This document shows, one piece after another, positions 9,201-17,930 of a stretch of 64,000 bases of DNA. The translations under genes and the position numbers were made by a program. The notes under the pieces were generated by a model. The model was not told where the DNA came from and did no database searches. It was given only the letters and a program-made list of their open reading frames with translations. The stretch is from Pseudonocardiales bacterium (GTDB lineage: Bacteria > Actinomycetota > Actinomycetes > Mycobacteriales > Pseudonocardiaceae). Each line of letters opens with the position of its first letter. Position 1 is the first letter of the stretch. The DNA lies in contig JAFAUB010000121.1 of assembly GCA_019243635.1 (NCBI GenBank), forward strand, positions 42,496 to 106,495, written 5' to 3'.

Positions 9201-9602
9201 CCCGAACACGGTCTTGACGCCCAGCTCACGGGCCGCCTCGGCAAAGCGCACCACCCCGTACATCCCGTCGTGGTCGGTGATCGCGATCGCGTCCAACCCC
9301 AGCCGGGCCGCCTCCTCGACCAGCTCCTCTGGGTGGCTGGCCCCGTCCAGGAAACTGAAGTTGGAGTGGCAGTGCAGCTCGGCGTAGGGAGTGCGCGGCT
9401 GGGTCTCCGTGGCCTGAACCGCGAACTGGGTCTCCGGGGTCGGGGTCTCGGGGGTCGGGGTCTCGGGGGTCAGGGTCTCCGGGATCGGGGTCTCGGGGGT
9501 CAGGGTCTCCGCGACCTGGACCGGCGTTAGCGGCGACGGCTCATACCCGGACAGTGCCCGCTCCCGGTCCGCCCACCGCACCGGCGGGTTGTTCCAGCCC
9601 AT
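6252..9602 (-). CDS. dnaE2: Error-prone DNA polymerase III alpha (DnaE2/ImuC)
   Basis: The translesion polymerase of the ImuA'-ImuB-DnaE2 mutasome, 1116 residues. The PHP domain begins near residue 70 with YAELHCHSNFSFLDGASHPE and continues to ITDHDGMYG. The polymerase core carries GRGSAANSAVCYALGIT and the acidic PDIDLDIESDRREEV, and the C-terminus has the OB domain. Before the PHP domain is a tandem low-complexity stretch of TPETP units. The ATG follows GGGAG and begins 12 bases after the DUF222-HNH stop, so dnaE2 may be read from that gene's SOS-controlled promoter. imuB and imuA' lie 3-5 kb upstream on the same strand. Confidence 0.97.
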   Translation of the reverse strand: MGWNNPPVRWADRERALSGYEPSPLTPVQVAETLTPETPIPETLTPETPTPETPTPETQFAVQATETQPRTPYAELHCHSNFSFLDGASHPEELVEEAARLGLDAIAITDHDGMYGVVRFAEAARELGVKTVFGAEFSLGLTAPQNGIPDPEGEHLLVLARDPEGYRRLSRVISDAQLAGKEKGRPVYDLDAVATAAGGHWVVLTGCRKAAVRRALARAGPAAAATQLRRLTELFGSDHVVVELTANGLAEDTERNDELATLAAAHGLDTVATTTAHYATPFRHRLATALAAVRARRSLDEMDGWLPAAATAHLRSGAEMADRFARWPGAVERAAALGRECAFDLRLVAPDLPPFAVPGPHTEAGWLRELTWLGAATRYGSYDERPGAYHQIEHELAVIGGRNFSGYFLIVHDIVGFCRRAGIFCQGRGSAANSAVCYALGITSVDAVAMDLLFERFLAPDRDGYPDIDLDIESDRREEVIQYVYDTYGRDRAAQVANVITYRARSAVRDMAKALGYSTGAQDAWSRQIDRWGPPRPTGGATPETDIPEPVLVLAAELEGFPRHLGIHSGGVVICSRPVAEVCPVEWARMEHRSVVQWDKDDCATAGLVKFDLLGLGMLSALHYAVDLVARHYRHRVQLSDLQPTDPAVYAMLARADSVGVFQVESRAQMATLPRLRPRCFYDLVVEVALIRPGPIQGGSVHPYIRRRNGREAWDYDHPRLANALRKTLGVPLFQEQLMQMAIDVAGFSAAEADELRRAMGAKRSTERMERLRGRLFDGMARHGITGELAEKIYAKLLAFADFGFPESHAISFASLVYYSAWFKHHYPAAFCAALLRAQPMGFYSPQSLIADARRHGVVVRGPDINASGVHAGLEPVAEGAPEQAVRLGLAMLRTVGRPLATRLVREREAHGGYRDIADVAHRVGLSTAQAEALATGGAFDRFTCGRRQALWSAGAVAAQRPDRLPGTAVGIVAPPLPGMSALELAAADVWATGVSPDSFPTQFLRAELDRLGVVPAARLRERGDGQRVLVAGAVTHRQRPATAGGVTFLNLEDETGMVNVICSPGFWVRYRTIVRACPALLLRGRLQTAQGVTNVLAEHAAALNLRARSRSCDFR
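9436..9500. repeat. 15-bp tandem repeat in the dnaE2 N-terminus
   Basis: Units of the type GGGGTCTCGGGGGTC repeat with variants in the 5' part of dnaE2 and encode a run of T/P/E-rich pentapeptides between the start and the PHP domain. It is likely a flexible, length-variable linker. Confidence 0.8.
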
Positions 9603-9613
9603 CACTCTCCCAC

Positions 9614-11248
9614 TCAGAATGGGGGCGGGTCAGGCTCGGGTGGGTCGGCTCCGGTTTCGGGAGTCACGACCTTCGGCGGGAAGCAGGGGTCGGGTTGGTA
9701 GTTGTGGGGATGGCTGGTGTGGGTGTGCCCGGTGGGGGTGGTCCAGGTGATACGGCCGTCGGGGTGTTGGTCGATATTCCAGCTGGTGGTGTGGGTTTTG
9801 AGCCGGTGGTGGCGGCGGCAGCCGGCGTGCAGGTTGTGGTTGCTGGTGGTGCCGTCGGGCTGATAGGGGATGGTGTGGTCGAGATCGGCGGTGGCCGCAC
9901 GCTGGCCGCAGGTGGGGAACCGGCAGAACAGGTCACGGGCGCGGACGAAGTCGGCTAGCCCGGCCGGTGGGGTGTAGGTGGTGCGGCCGTAGTCGAGCAG
10001 GGTCCCCGAGGCCGGGTCGGTGAGCAGCCGGCGCCAGGTTCCCTCAGCGGCGATCTCGCGGGCCAGGCCGGCGGGGATGGGCCCGTGACCGACCAGCTCG
10101 CCGGGTTGCTCGTCGAGCCCGAGCAGCATAGTGATCGGCACGATCACTGACACCAGCGGCTTACCCGGCCCGGTGGCGGAGGTGGGATCGTAGCGGTGGC
10201 CATGGCACGCTGGGTCAGCGCAACCAGTGCGCTGGGTGCCGGTGGGTGGGGCAGGCGTGGCGGTGTGGGTCCGGTCTGCGGGGTCGAGAGCTGGGCTGGT
10301 CGCGGCGCCGCTGGGATCATCACCGGGACCGTCGGTGCTGTCGCAGTCGCCGGGACAGTCCTCGTTCACACAGGTACCGGTAGCGGCGCAGCGTCGTCCG
10401 GTGAGCAGTTCGGCGAGTAGGTCGGCGCGGCGGGCGTCCATTCCCCGGGGGTCGTCAGCGCCGAGGTTGCGGGCCAGCTCGCAGAGCCGTTGGTAAGCCG
10501 CGGTGGCGTCCGGGGCGGACAGCAACGCCCATAACGTGGCCATGCCCTCCTCATCCGGGCTGACCACGACTCGTCGATCCTGGCGCCGTTGCTCGTACCG
10601 CTCTTGAGCGCCCTGTGGGTCAATCGCTAGCACCGCTCTGGCCAACGCCTTCCGTAGCTGGGTGATCGTCTGCTGGCCGGCGCGGGGCAGGACCCGGGCT
10701 TCGAGGGCACCGCGCTGCTCGCGCGGGAGCAGGTAGCTGGTCTCGGTGATGGCCCGAGCCTTGAGGGTGTCGATCGTGCCGGCCTGCCAGGCGGACAGTG
10801 TCCCGGGCAGGTCGACCACCAGGATCTCGGCCATAACTAGCCGCCCGGTCGCGGCGGTGCGGGACAGCCGTAGCGCCAGCCCGATCTCGTCGGGGGCGAA
10901 CTCACTGGCCCGCGACGGAGTACCGCACCGGGCAGCCAGCGGGTGATCCCCCGGGCGGCGCCGGGCGAACTCGGCCAACAGCCTCGCCTGTCGCGCCGAG
11001 GCCCAGGAGGCGATGCGGTCAAACCCCATGACCGCGTCGATCAGCTCTGCATCCGACAACCCGGCCGGATCACTACAGCCCTGATCCAGCTCCAGCGCCA
11101 ACCATCCCGACGGCGCACACTCCGACACCGGTGGCTGAGTCGTGTCCGGCAGCTCAGGGGCCTGGTCGAGCCAGGCAGGGTCGAACCAGTCCTCCTCGTA
11201 GGGAGCGCTCGAAAGGGGTGCCTCCCCAGAACCGACATCATCGAACAC
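9614..11248 (-). CDS. DUF222 (13E12-type) HNH endonuclease, SOS-associated
   Basis: A protein of about 544 residues of the DUF222/13E12 repeat family. The N-terminal helical DUF222 region runs from SDAELIDAVMGFDRIASWASARQ. A proline/threonine-rich insert follows, and the C-terminus has an HNH nuclease fold (CRFPTCG, DLDHTIPY, HNLHAGCRRHHRLKTH). The GTG start is chosen because TACCAT lies seven bases before it, matching an actinobacterial -10 for a leaderless transcript, and a LexA box covers the start; a TTG 36 bases upstream is the alternative. Several 13E12 genes of M. tuberculosis are known to be LexA-controlled. dnaE2 follows 12 bases downstream. Confidence 0.85.
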   Translation of the reverse strand: MFDDVGSGEAPLSSAPYEEDWFDPAWLDQAPELPDTTQPPVSECAPSGWLALELDQGCSDPAGLSDAELIDAVMGFDRIASWASARQARLLAEFARRRPGDHPLAARCGTPSRASEFAPDEIGLALRLSRTAATGRLVMAEILVVDLPGTLSAWQAGTIDTLKARAITETSYLLPREQRGALEARVLPRAGQQTITQLRKALARAVLAIDPQGAQERYEQRRQDRRVVVSPDEEGMATLWALLSAPDATAAYQRLCELARNLGADDPRGMDARRADLLAELLTGRRCAATGTCVNEDCPGDCDSTDGPGDDPSGAATSPALDPADRTHTATPAPPTGTQRTGCADPACHGHRYDPTSATGPGKPLVSVIVPITMLLGLDEQPGELVGHGPIPAGLAREIAAEGTWRRLLTDPASGTLLDYGRTTYTPPAGLADFVRARDLFCRFPTCGQRAATADLDHTIPYQPDGTTSNHNLHAGCRRHHRLKTHTTSWNIDQHPDGRITWTTPTGHTHTSHPHNYQPDPCFPPKVVTPETGADPPEPDPPPF

Positions 11249-11256
11249 ATGTTCGA
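11241..11256. promoter_or_regulatory. LexA-type SOS box at the HNH gene start
   Basis: TCGAACACATGTTCGA is a perfect match to the actinobacterial SOS box TCGAAC-N4-GTTCGA. On the minus strand it lies between TACCAT (-10, sharing its last T) and the GTG start, so bound LexA would cover the transcription start of the HNH gene and possibly of dnaE2 downstream. Confidence 0.85.
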
Positions 11257-11341
11257 TGGTAACGGGTTGCCGTACGGTGGGCAAGTCATGGCTGGAAGCC
11301 CAGCGCGGGGTCGGCGAGGGAAGCGACCTGCCCGGGTGTCC

Positions 11342-12220
11342 TTACTGCTCCCCCTGCTCGCCGCGAAGGAAGCGCTCAATCTCGGCGGCGAGCTCGTCGC
11401 CTGAGGGAAGACCCGAGAAGTCGGACGGTGCGGCCGTTTCACCGTCGAACGCGGCCTCGAGACCACTCACGAGATCACGGTACTGCTCACTGTTGGCGAT
11501 GATCTCGTCGATCTGGCTCGACACACTGTCAGCGGCGGCATGCAGCTCCCCCGTGTCGAGCTTCAGCCCGGCGACGGCTGCCAGCGCATCGACGAGTGCG
11601 GCGGAGGCCGCCGGGTATGGGATGGCTGCCAAGTAGTGGGGCACTCGCGCCCACACCCCGATGGCGGGGATGCCCGCGGCAGCGAAGCCCTCCTGGAGAG
11701 CCGTCTGGATCCCGGCCGGCGTCTCAGCGGTGCCAGGTACCACGCCCACCTGCGCCGCCAGCTCAGCCATGGTGGCGATCGCCATCAGACTGACTGGACG
11801 GGTGTGGGGAACAGGAGCGGCGTAGGCGCCGAGACCGACCACGAGCCGCACTCCTAGCTGCGTGGCCAGACCCACGACGGCCCGCACGAAGGCATGCCAC
11901 GCCATGTCGGGCTCGGGCCCCACCAAGACGAGGACACTTCTTCCCGAGGCGTCCTGACCGGCCCGCAGCTGGATCTCGGGCCAGCTGAGGTTGTCGACGA
12001 CCCCGTCGGAGATCCGCACGATGGGGCGACGAGACCGGAAGTCGATGAGCTCGTCCGTGTCGAAGGTGGCCAGCACTTCGGTGGGGATCGTCTCAAGGAC
12101 ATGGGCGATGGCCGCTTGGGCTCCAAGCCCTGCGTCGACGACCCAGCTCTCAGTCGCGAGGAGCAGCACCGGCGACTCCAGCGAACGGTGAGAACGCAGC
12201 TCGTAGAGGGATGACATCAT
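11342..12220 (-). CDS. PAC2-family protein
   Basis: A protein of about 292 residues related to the PAC2 (proteasome assembly chaperone 2) fold common in actinobacteria. Visible segments are the early SPVLLLATESWVVDAGLG, FDTDELIDFRSRRP near 65, LVLVGPEPDMAWHAF, VGLGAYAAPVPHTRP near 145, GVWARVPHYLAAIPYP near 200, and an acidic C-terminus. The function in bacteria is not settled. The ATG pair at the start overlaps the stop of a small upstream ORF (TGATG), which suggests it is coupled to that ORF and through it to imuB. Confidence 0.88.
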   Translation of the reverse strand: MMSSLYELRSHRSLESPVLLLATESWVVDAGLGAQAAIAHVLETIPTEVLATFDTDELIDFRSRRPIVRISDGVVDNLSWPEIQLRAGQDASGRSVLVLVGPEPDMAWHAFVRAVVGLATQLGVRLVVGLGAYAAPVPHTRPVSLMAIATMAELAAQVGVVPGTAETPAGIQTALQEGFAAAGIPAIGVWARVPHYLAAIPYPAASAALVDALAAVAGLKLDTGELHAAADSVSSQIDEIIANSEQYRDLVSGLEAAFDGETAAPSDFSGLPSGDELAAEIERFLRGEQGEQ

Positions 12221-12489
12221 CGACAGCCCCTGCCGAGAACCGGCTCGGATAGCATCCAACGCCGCTCAACGTCGACGGTACGCACAGCGCCGAAGAGCTT
12301 CCGCACGCGCAAGCCCTCCGCGCACGAGGGCCGCGGGGCAGCGCTCTCGTAGGTCGCGGCCCAGAAACTGCGCGCCGGGCGCGCGAGCGCCTCCTCGGAG
12401 CTGGTGGTCACCCGGCCATCTTTGCACTGCCCAGCGGACGCTCGAATACGCCGACCCAGATCGCGGCGGCCACCGCGACCGTTACTCAT
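12217..12489 (-). CDS. Small ORF coupled between imuB and PAC2 gene
   Basis: A possible protein of 90 residues with no family I recognise: basic N-terminus, then a Ser/Ala/Glu-rich middle and an Arg-rich end. Evidence for translation is positional. Its ATG lies behind GAGGGA and overlaps the last codons of imuB, and its stop overlaps the ATG of the PAC2 gene. Third-position GC is high after the first 23 codons. It could equally be non-coding spacer between two genes whose overlap is chance. Confidence 0.35.
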   Translation of the reverse strand: MSNGRGGRRDLGRRIRASAGQCKDGRVTTSSEEALARPARSFWAATYESAAPRPSCAEGLRVRKLFGAVRTVDVERRWMLSEPVLGRGCR

Positions 12490-14089
12490 AGATTCCCTCG
12501 ACCCACCAGCGGCCCGTCTCGCAGACCAGCAACACCGCGAGCGGCTCGGCGTCGAGCACCGCCTGCAGCCGCGCGCAGCGCCGCCCCCCACCGGGCTCCC
12601 ACCAGCGCTCCTCGACCGGCCAGGGCCCGGCCCAGCTCAACACCCGGCGCGGCGGGTTCCCGTCCACCGCGATCCGGTACGGGACACCGGTGAGACTCCC
12701 CCGCCCGCTCACCCCGACGGCGCGGCCGGCATCGTCAAACACCTCGGCGGGCAGCGGACGGGCGGGCACCCGGGACGGGGACGGCGCGGGCAGCCGGCCC
12801 GGCCAGGGAGGGTTCGCATCGCGCGCCGGGGTCGGGTCGTCTCCCCAGGGCACCAGATGTACCCGGTCGGTGGGGTCCCGTCCGCCGCCGAGCACTCCGA
12901 TGAGTACCGCCTCGGGCCCCAGCATTCCCTGCACTCGGACCAGCGCCCGGCCGGCCCGCTCGTCGTCTTCCCCCGACTCCCCCCACAGTCCACGCTGCAG
13001 TGCCTGCCCGTCGACCACCTCCTCCGGGACCAGCCGCAGCAGCGTGATGCCCGCGCTGGGGCGTGACCCGCGGGAGGTCAGCCAGCCATCCAGCTGCCAG
13101 CGAACCCGATCAGCGATGCCGGACGCGGTCAGCGGCTCGGCGCAGCGCCACACCCGGTGCAGCTCCTCACCCGCCCCGGTGCAGGAGCCGATCCCGAGCC
13201 GGACGCAGGCCAGACCGCGAGCGGCCAGTGCGGTGTGCAGCTGCTCCGCAGGTTCCCGGGAGGCGAACGCCGCCGCATCGACCCGGCCCAGCGGTGGGTC
13301 GAACCGGCGGGTGACGGTGAGATCGACCGGCGGGTCGCGGCGGGCCGGCGGGCGCTCGTCGAGCCCTCGGGCGAGCCGGTGCGCCCGCACCCCGTCGAGT
13401 CCGAACCGGGAGGCGACGTCGTCGACGGGCAGAGCGGCGAACGCGCCGAGGGTGCGCAGCCCCAGCCGGTGCAGCAGGTCCACCAGCGCGGCCCGACCAG
13501 CCCCGGCCCGGTCAACCCCGGCCCGACCAGCTGCGGATCGGTCAACCCCGGTGACGGCGGGCTGGTGCAGCTCGGCGATGCCCAGCATGGCGAGAAAGCC
13601 GGCCGAGCCATCCGGTGGCACCAGCAGGCCACGCTGCGCGGCCAGGGTCGCGGCGAACAGACCGTCGGCGATGCCGATCTGGCATTGCACGCCGGCCTGG
13701 GTGGCGACCATGTCGACGATCCGCTCGACCACCGTGGGCTCGCCGCCGAAGTACCGGGTCGGGCCGCGGGCCGGCACCGCGACCAGTCCGGGGCGCACCA
13801 CCTCCACGCCGGGCGCCAGGGCCTCGACCGCAGTGACCACCGGCTCGAACAGCCGGGCGTCCCGGTCCGGGTCGTCGGCGAGCACGGCCAGCTCCGGGCA
13901 GCGGCCCTGCGCCTCACGGCGGCGTTGGCCGCAGCGCACCCCCTGTGCCCGGGCCGCCGCCGAGCAGGCCACCACCCGGTTGGCGGCCACCACCGCCACC
14001 GGTGCCTGCGCGGCCGAGCCCGCAGCGGCCGCCCCGGCCACCGCGGGCCAGTCCGGGCACCAGACCACCATCACCCGGGCAGGCGCCAT
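12482..14089 (-). CDS. imuB: ImuB, catalytically inactive Y-family polymerase
   Basis: A Y-family (DinB/UmuC-like) protein of 535 residues that in known systems bridges DnaE2 to the beta clamp. The N-terminus reads MVVWCPDWP where active Y-family enzymes have a catalytic DxDxF, as expected for ImuB. GLVAVPARGPTRYFGG lies near 110, the helix-hairpin-helix region is near 240-290 (LHRLGLRTLGAFAALPVDDVASRFG), and a long C-terminal tail follows. The ATG overlaps the imuA' stop as ATGA, so the two are coupled. A much longer open frame exists upstream but overlaps imuA' and has no coding character. Confidence 0.92.
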   Translation of the reverse strand: MAPARVMVVWCPDWPAVAGAAAAGSAAQAPVAVVAANRVVACSAAARAQGVRCGQRRREAQGRCPELAVLADDPDRDARLFEPVVTAVEALAPGVEVVRPGLVAVPARGPTRYFGGEPTVVERIVDMVATQAGVQCQIGIADGLFAATLAAQRGLLVPPDGSAGFLAMLGIAELHQPAVTGVDRSAAGRAGVDRAGAGRAALVDLLHRLGLRTLGAFAALPVDDVASRFGLDGVRAHRLARGLDERPPARRDPPVDLTVTRRFDPPLGRVDAAAFASREPAEQLHTALAARGLACVRLGIGSCTGAGEELHRVWRCAEPLTASGIADRVRWQLDGWLTSRGSRPSAGITLLRLVPEEVVDGQALQRGLWGESGEDDERAGRALVRVQGMLGPEAVLIGVLGGGRDPTDRVHLVPWGDDPTPARDANPPWPGRLPAPSPSRVPARPLPAEVFDDAGRAVGVSGRGSLTGVPYRIAVDGNPPRRVLSWAGPWPVEERWWEPGGGRRCARLQAVLDAEPLAVLLVCETGRWWVEGIYE

Positions 14090-14814
14090 CAGCCCACCGC
14101 TCTGGTTTCCCCCACCGCTCTGGTTTCCCCCACCGCCCTGGGCGACGGAGCCAGGTCCGCGAGCGCCTCCGCCACCGGGCCCCCGGGGCCGGGGAGCAGC
14201 AGGCGGGCGATGCGAGGCCGGACCGCCGCGCCGCGGCCCGCCGCGCGCACCACGACCTCGCGGCTGCGCAGCCACCCATATCCGGCCTCGGCGCCATCCC
14301 AGGCCTCGACGTGGCAGTCCAGCTCGACCTCCGCGCCCGGCCATCGACCGAGCGGGAGCAGTACCGACCCGCGCTGCCGCGCCCTGGCCGCCAGGGACCG
14401 CTGCGCGCCGGGGGACATCCGCTCCGCGCCGGCCAGCGCCACCAGACCCACCCCGTCGAGCAGGGCCGCAGCCACCGGTGCCGGGTCCGACCCAGGTCGG
14501 GGGACCAGCACCAGCCGCTGCACCACCACCCCCGCCTCAGTCGCAGCCAGTACCCCGAGGTCACCGACGCCGACCACTGCGGCCCACACCCCCCGCGCGG
14601 TGGCCGCGGACAGCAGCGCCAGCAGCAAGGCCATCGAGCCGTGCACCGCGACCACCGACCCTCGGCGCAGCCCACCGCCGGGCAGCAGCGACGCCAGCGG
14701 TGCGACCACCGGAAACGGCGGCCGGCCACCGGGGACGTCGAGCCGCTCCCCCAGCGTCGACGCGGGCACGACCGGTATCCGTTGCAGCAGCGACGCGATG
14801 TCCCCACCAGCCAT
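14089..14814 (-). CDS. imuA': ImuA', RecA-like mutasome accessory protein
   Basis: A protein of 241 residues matching the actinobacterial ImuA' family, a RecA-like fold required for DnaE2/ImuB-dependent SOS mutagenesis. Visible parts are DIASLLQRIPVVPASTLGERLDVP at the start, LPGGGLRRGSVVAVHGSMALLLALLSA in the position of the RecA core without a canonical Walker A, and GLVALAGAERMSPGAQRSLAARARQ. The start is the ATG six bases after GGAGGAGGT; an ATG 96 bases upstream is weaker. The C-terminus ends in a triple RAVGET repeat. A LexA box lies about 107 bases upstream of the start. Confidence 0.9.
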   Translation of the reverse strand: MAGGDIASLLQRIPVVPASTLGERLDVPGGRPPFPVVAPLASLLPGGGLRRGSVVAVHGSMALLLALLSAATARGVWAAVVGVGDLGVLAATEAGVVVQRLVLVPRPGSDPAPVAAALLDGVGLVALAGAERMSPGAQRSLAARARQRGSVLLPLGRWPGAEVELDCHVEAWDGAEAGYGWLRSREVVVRAAGRGAAVRPRIARLLLPGPGGPVAEALADLAPSPRAVGETRAVGETRAVG

Positions 14815-14920
14815 CCGGCGACCTCCTCCACACGGTGGGGTACGTGCCGACGGCAAGCTGCTGGGGTTGGCCGCACCCGGATCCGCTGCGGGGAAGACAG
14901 CGTTGAACAAAAGACAGCAT

Positions 14921-14936
14921 AGAACACATGTTCGAT
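14921..14936. promoter_or_regulatory. LexA-type SOS box upstream of imuA'
   Basis: AGAACACATGTTCGAT matches the SOS box with one weak outer position. On the minus strand it is followed at once by TATGCT, a plausible -10, so LexA binding would block transcription of imuA'-imuB. It shares the ACAT spacer with the box at the HNH gene. Confidence 0.85.
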
Positions 14937-14942
14937 TAAATC

Positions 14943-15144
14943 CAGCGTGTCCCGAGTTCGTGGCGCGACGCTGAGGCGCTGCGGCGTCGCAGGTCCGTCA
15001 GACGGTGTGCAGCGAACCCGACGGTGCGGTTGCGCGCCGAACCGGCTATGCAGGACGTCAATGGTCGTGACTGCGTCGGCGATGGTGACAAGGGCAGTTC
15101 GATCGCCCCGTCGGGGACCCACATGTCGTAGTCTCAGCTGAACC
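14943..15144. other. Spacer between imuA' and hsdR remnant
   Basis: About 200 bases with no ORF or motif I can support; it probably carries the junction of the restriction remnant. Confidence 0.4.
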
Positions 15145-17366
15145 ATGGGTAGTTCGAGTGCCATCAGTGAGCAGGAGACCTGTCGGACCTTCGTGATGCC
15201 GAGGCTCAACGCAGCGGGGTGGGACAAGCGACAGATCCGTGAGCAGTACCGCATCACCAACGGGAAGATCATCGCGTCCGTCCGTCGGTACCGGCCCGGC
15301 AACCCCCTGGTGGCGGACTACGTACTCGAGTACCGCGACGATGTGCCGCTGGCCGTGGTCGAGGCCAGGCGCACCAAGATCGACGCTGCCGCCAGCATCG
15401 AGCAAGCGAAGCGGTACGCACAGCGGCTCGAGCTCTCCGTGGCGTACGCGACCAACGGGCACGAGATCTGGGAGATCGAGACCGGAGGGGCGATCCGCCG
15501 ACGCCCGATTTCCCATCCCGGACGAACTGGGGGAGCGGTTCTGTGAAAGCGTAAGGTGTCGAGTCGCAGGTGGAGAAGGAGATGCTGCTCGCTCCCTTCG
15601 ACTCGTCGCTGCGCGACTACAACCTGGAGCGCAAGCGTCCGCGCTACTACCAGCGTATCGCGGTCAATCGCGCCCTGCGGGCCATCGCCCGCAGGCAGCG
15701 CCGCATCCTGCTGACCATCGCGACGGGCACAGGCAAGACCATGGTGGCCCGCCAGCTGGTGGCGAAGCTCAGGAAGGCGGACTGGACGGCGAGCCGCATG
15801 CCTCGGGTGCTCTATCTCGCCGACCGCAACATTCCGGTCGACCGGCCCAAGGACGACTGACGAAGCCGTGCAGATCGGACTCACGGCCACACCGATCCGC
15901 AGGGACGATGCCGACACGTACGGTTATTTCGGCGATCCGGTGTACGAGTACTCGCTCCGCGACGGGATCGACGACGGGTTCCTCGCGCCCTACCGGGTGC
16001 GCCGGGTGCACCTGAACATCGACATGACGGGCTTCCGCCCGGCGGCTGGGCAGCGTGACGCAGCCGGAGACGTGACCCCGGACAGGCTTTACACACCCAG
16101 GCAGTAGAGAAGGTGCTCGCGGTCCTGGACCGCACCCAGGCGACTGCCCACTACCTGACACGGTATCTGCACGACACCGACCGCATGGGCAAGACGATCG
16201 TCTTCTGCGAGAACAACGATCACGCCCACCGGATGCGGGTCGCGCTGAACAACGCCAACCTCGACATGGTCGAGCGGTACCAGAACTACGCCTGCCGCAT
16301 CACGGACGCGGACCGAGATCCGGGCAAGGCCCTGCTCGACGAGTGCAGCAAGATCAACTCAGATGAGCCCGTGATCGTGATGACGAGCCGGCTCCTCACC
16401 ACCGGTGTCGACCTGCCCTCAGTCGAGGACATCGTCATCTTTCGGCGCATCGGCTCGATGCCGCTCTTCAAGCAGATCATCGGACGCGGCACCCGGCTCT
16501 GCCTGGAAGCCCACAAGGGCTCTTTCGACATCATCGACTTCGTCGAGGCCACCAGACTCGTCAACGACCCCGCCTTCGACGGACCACCGCTGCGGGTCAT
16601 CAATGACGAAGTCGACGAGCAGGGTATCCGGGTAGTCAGCCAGGAACAGGCTGGTGAGGACGACGCTGAGCAGGTCGCGGAGACGGAGGCGGAGTACGAA
16701 ACACAGGAGGAAGGCCCACTCCCGGACGGACCTGCTCGCTTGCAGGCGCTGACCACGGAGGACGACGACACCGCCGACCAGATCATGGCCCAGGGCAAGC
16801 GCATCTACGTCGACGGGATGGAGGTGTACGTCTGGAACGACGTGCACTACCAGTTGGAGTCGGACGGCCGGACACTGCGCCTCGTGGAGTACCGCGAGTT
16901 CGTGCGCGACCGGGTGCTGTCCATGAATCTCCCGCCCACTGATCCGCGGACCCAGTGGGCGGTAGCCCGGAGCCGGGCGGCCCTGCGCGAGGAACTCCAG
17001 AGCCGGGCCGTCGAAGCTGACGACCTGATGGCCGAGCTCGGCCATCCCGAGGCCGACCCCCTCGATCTGCTGATCAACGCGGCCTGGGAACTCCCGTTGG
17101 TCTCCCGCGCCGAGCGGGCGCTGCGCGTGCAGCGTGAGCACCAACAGTTCCTCGAGAGCTTCGGCCCTAAAGCCCGGGTCGTGCTCGACGCCCTGCTCGA
17201 CAAGTTCACCGAACACGGGGCGGAGGAGCTGAGCGCACGAGCACTGCGCGTGCCGCCCTTCACCAAGATGGGAAACGTGATCGAGCTTGGCAGCCTGTTC
17301 GGCGGACGGGATGCCTTGCACGAGGCGATCGACGATCTCGGAAGACGTCTGTTCGACGTGGGTTAA
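15145..17366 (+). pseudogene. Type I restriction R subunit, decayed
   Basis: Four open segments together spell most of an HsdR motor subunit. The first (15145-15546) is the HSDR_N nuclease domain, with DYVLEYRDDVPLAVVEAR as its core. The second (15570-15860) carries Walker A ATGTGKT. It ends at LADRN and the next segment resumes at QIGLTATPIRRDD, so the part that holds the DEAH-type Walker B is missing. The last segment (16113-17366) is the second helicase domain (IVFCENNDHAHRMR, VMTSRLLTTGVDLPSVEDIVIFRRIGS, IIGRGTR) plus the C-terminal region. There are frameshifts and stops between segments. No hsdM or hsdS is nearby. It cannot encode a working translocase. Confidence 0.9.
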
Positions 17367-17472
17367 CTAGAGTTAAAGCTCAGTTCCGTGCACAGGTGCC
17401 GCGTAAAACTAAAGGTCAGCATGAGGACGTTCACTGGTAGGGTGCCAACGCGCTCACTGCGAGAGGCCCACG

Positions 17473-17640
17473 GGACCGCTCTGGCATGTCGCCAGCCGCC
17501 GGCGCGGCTACTTCACCGCCGCCCAGGCTCTCCAGGCCGGCTATTCGTACCAGGCCAGGCCCAACAGTTCCATCGGCAACGGGGTAACTGGCCGTGGAAC
17601 GCGCCCTACGAGCGGAGGCGGGGTGAAGCGGTGGTACACG
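17473..17640 (+). pseudogene. AbiEi-like antitoxin domain remnant
   Basis: The frame reads GPLWHVASRRRGYFTAAQAL and then AGYSYQA, the winged-helix start of type IV AbiEi-family antitoxins. After one frameshift it continues as FHRQRGNW. The rest of the gene and any AbiEii toxin are not recognisable before the WD40 remnant. Confidence 0.55.
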
Positions 17641-17930
17641 GGACGCGACCGCTCTGCGCCGCGCGCCGGAAACGCGACTCAAGCAGGAGTCAGACAGTAC
17701 CGGGGGCGATCTCGGCAGGCTACGCCGCCGATCTTTCGCGAGCCATAGGCATGTCACCCCCGGTTCCGTCGAGCTGATCGACATCTCGGGTGAACAGCTG
17801 GTCCAGGTAGCTCCTCGAGCACAGCACATGCGACCGCGTTCGGTCCGCCTGAGCACGTCGGGAAAGCCATCCTGGAGCGCCAGTTCGTGATAGTCGCGCA
17901 GGTCGGGATCACACTGCAAGAGAACGGTCA

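Noticed and set aside
12690..14906. A long plus-strand gene opposite imuB
   Set aside because: It is a GC-rich shadow frame with Arg/Pro/Ser-dominated content, while the minus strand carries clear imuB and imuA' motifs.
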